NCBI GenBank assembly: GCA_023055505.1
Contig: JALIRH010000001.1
Span: 8,000,467 to 8,064,466 of the forward strand
Direction: 5' to 3'
DNA: 64,000 bases
From: Callipepla californica brunnescens
Lineage: Eukaryota > Chordata > Aves > Galliformes > Odontophoridae
Part shown: positions 62,198 through 64,000 of the stretch, in pieces
Numbering within the stretch: position 1 is the stretch's first letter
Layout of the letters: each line of letters starts with the position of its first letter
The notes under the pieces: model-generated
Database searches by the model: none
What the model was told of the DNA's origin: nothing
What the model saw: the letters and a program-made list of their open reading frames with translations, nothing else
Program-made: the position numbers and the translations under genes

Positions 62198-62445
62198 ATC
62201 ATAGAATAGCTTACTTTGGAAGGGACACCATCTAGTTCCAAATCCCCTGTCATGGGCACGGTTGCCCCCACCAGATCAGGCTACCAATGATCCCATCCAA
62301 CCTGGCTTTGAATGCTTCCAGAGGTGCGGCATCCACAAACTCCCTGGGCAGCTTGTTCTAGCATTTTGCCACCTTCTGAGTGAAAAATTTCTTCCCAACA
62401 TATAATCTAAATCTAGGCAGTTTTAGTTTAAATTCATTCCCCCTT
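62198..62445 (-). mobile_element. CR1 LINE 3' end
   Basis: The plus strand reads ATCATAGAATAGCTTACTTTG then GAAGGGACACCATCTAGTTC, 'CCCCTGTCATGGGCACGGTT', 'ATCCAACCTGGCTTTGAATG', 'CTTCCAGAGGTGCGGCATCC', 'AACTCCCTGGGCAGCTTGTT' and 'GTGAAAAATTTCTTCCCAAC'. All are standard blocks of the reversed CR1 3' end. About 250 bases, 5'-truncated. Confidence 0.95.
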
Positions 62446-62469
62446 CCCTTTCCATTCCATTCTTCCCTT

Positions 62470-62580
62470 AAGAAGAACATAAGACAGACTCTACCAGCTC
62501 AGATAAAAACAGAAGTCTAGCCTGACATCCTCTCTCTGTTCATGGCTAAAAGAGGATGCCCTAGAGGAGAATAAGAAGGG
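62470..62580 (+). repeat. Probable old amniote interspersed repeat
   Basis: 'AAGAACATAAGACAGACTCT', 'CAGCTCAGATAAAAACAGAA', 'GTCTAGCCTGACATCCTCTC' and 'TGGCTAAAAGAGGATGCCC' follow the block order of an old repeat common in turtle and other amniote genomes (AAGAACATAAGAATGGCCAT, then GGTCAGACCAA, TCTAGCCCAGTATCCTGT and GTGGCCAATGCC). I recall the sequence but not a certain family name. Confidence 0.5.
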
Positions 62581-64000
62581 ACGAGCATTTATGCTGTCTA
62601 TTCTAAAGTTATTACAGTTTTTGTGTTTGGTGTTATGGTTTTCCCAACGGATATTAAAAGCACACAAGGCACTTGAGAGGCCCTGCTTCTGTTAGCCATT
62701 CAAAAATTTGCTTCCTCTCACATTTTTTGCTTTAAATATAGCTCTGTCTACTTCTTCTTTTTTATTTCTGAAAATAAATAAATAAATAAATAAAACTGTC
62801 TTCCTGGGCTTCAGGAAAAGTGTGCATGCTTTTGTTGTATTATGAATATATGGCAGTATCACTTGATCACGTGAAGAAAGAACATGGGCCAAAGTCACCT
62901 TTAGCCTGGTGACCTTTCTAAGATAGTTTGGATCTCAGTTCCCCTCCAAGTACATTTCTTTCAGGGTATTAGATAAACTCGGAGGAGAACTCCTTGTTAT
63001 AGGAGATTCTTGTTTTCTGTTGCTTCATTATTTTTTTTTCTAGGTGTCAAAAATCTACAATAGTTAAACAAGGAATGAAGTAGAAGAAACTCTTGTACAT
63101 CTGTTCAGACCTTGGTTTGAAGCCAGTCAGCCTCACTTTAGACATCTATCTACACCTCATCATGAGACCTAATGGTCCTCGGCTTTCTATAGGCTCAGAC
63201 TGTGGGGAGAGGCAGACTGTGAGCACAGCTCAGACCTTAGGTGACCTCAGCCATCTGAGTCAAGGGGAAAGGCACCCTGCGTTGGCTGAGCATATTGCAT
63301 ATAGTCCTTGTTCAGATGGTTGAAGCTATATAATATAAATACAAGCTATACTGTGGAAAAGCAAATAAGGTAAAACACTGTAACAGATATTTGATGTTGA
63401 ATTTCGTAAAGCTTTTTTGGAAGGCAATATTTATCTTTTTCAAATTCATTTCCTATGGAAGCTTCCACAGAATTTAGCTGTTGAAATAAGTGTTTATGAA
63501 AATGAAAACTTTGAAACTTCATATGCACAGAATACAGAAACATATTTTGCATCTGCATATACAAGAGTTCTTGTCAGATGTGTTCATATCTACATTCAAA
63601 CACCAAATAGAAATGATCCTATCTGTGTGGTCTGAGTATCCATAACTACAGAATGCAGCTGTTTCAAGTGTCCATGACTGATTATGAAGTTAAATGGTTC
63701 AAAAAAGTGATTACTGACAAACCTGGATAATTGATTACTTTTTTAAAACCAGATTTTCCACATAATATTCTACAAAAAATAAAGATGCTCAATTTATCAA
63801 AGAAAGCCTTCATTGTTAATCACTCAGTCACAAGTAAAATCATCAAAAGACATAAACACACATCAATAATTGCTTTGTGAAATTAGTCTCAATTGACAGC
63901 CTTCTGTTAAGCCTCTGCCAGAATGAAAATGGAGTATATTATTTAAATTAGGTAAGAAAGAGGGTTATGTCAAGTCTGTTGTATTTATTCAGATTTTATC
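62581..64000. other. Unique AT-rich DNA to the window end
   Basis: No gene or clear transposon is seen. It contains an (AAAT)n microsatellite at 62771-62794. Confidence 0.6.
62771..62794. repeat. (AAAT)6 microsatellite
   Basis: Six uninterrupted AAAT units. Confidence 0.97.

Noticed and set aside
1..64000. tRNA, snRNA, rRNA, endogenous retrovirus LTRs or genes, and mitochondrial insertions
   Set aside because: I looked for typical tRNA boxes, snRNA starts, retroviral protein motifs and mitochondrial gene sequence and recognised none; diverged or partial copies could escape reading by eye.

Overview
This window looks like AT-rich, gene-poor bird nuclear DNA. Nearly all recognisable interspersed repeats are CR1 (chicken repeat 1) non-LTR retrotransposon fragments. 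Several keep the typical avian CR1 tail of degenerate ATTCTRTG octamers, and there is one internally deleted mariner-type DNA transposon closely resembling the chicken Galluhop family. I saw no L1, no Alu-like SINE and no retroviral gene. A galliform (chicken-like) source is the best guess, but this is inference from repeat content recalled from memory; no database search was run.

Layout. 1-4.3 kb: plain AT-rich DNA. 4.3-5.3 kb: a very old CR1/L3-like copy (+). 5.3-8.0 kb: unique DNA with a G-quadruplex motif near 7.57 kb. 8.0-8.4 kb: old CR1 3' end (+), followed by a perfect 19-bp RFX-type palindrome (8494-8512) and a GC-richer stretch (8.6-9.1 kb). 11.8-12.4 kb: internal CR1 ORF2 fragment (-). 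12960-13133: the best candidate for a real protein-coding exon, on the minus strand, gene unknown. 16.8-27.6 kb: mostly unique DNA with a short CR1 tail at 23.4 kb, a four-copy GGTAAC array at 24.0 kb and a near-perfect 151/154-bp direct duplication at 26.5-26.8 kb. 27.6-29.6 kb: internal CR1 fragment (+) then a CR1 3' end (-). 30.37-30.93 kb: mariner remnant. 33.7 kb: short CR1 tail (+). 40.2-41.8 kb: two CR1 copies (-) in series. 41.8-54.7 kb: unique AT-rich DNA with microsatellites. 54.7-55.2 kb: a well preserved CR1 3' end (-). 61.4-62.6 kb: a cluster of two CR1 copies meeting tail to tail, a third CR1 tail and an older repeat. The rest to 64 kb is unique.

No complete gene, promoter, RNA gene, CRISPR array or operon can be supported. 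Short open frames occur throughout, but most carry no recognisable domain or fall inside CR1 copies. The window is best read as intergenic or deep-intronic sequence, possibly within a gene transcribed from the minus strand if the 13-kb exon is real. I did not find a convincing new biological system. The items most worth checking are the candidate exon, the octamer-containing duplication and the RFX-like sites.
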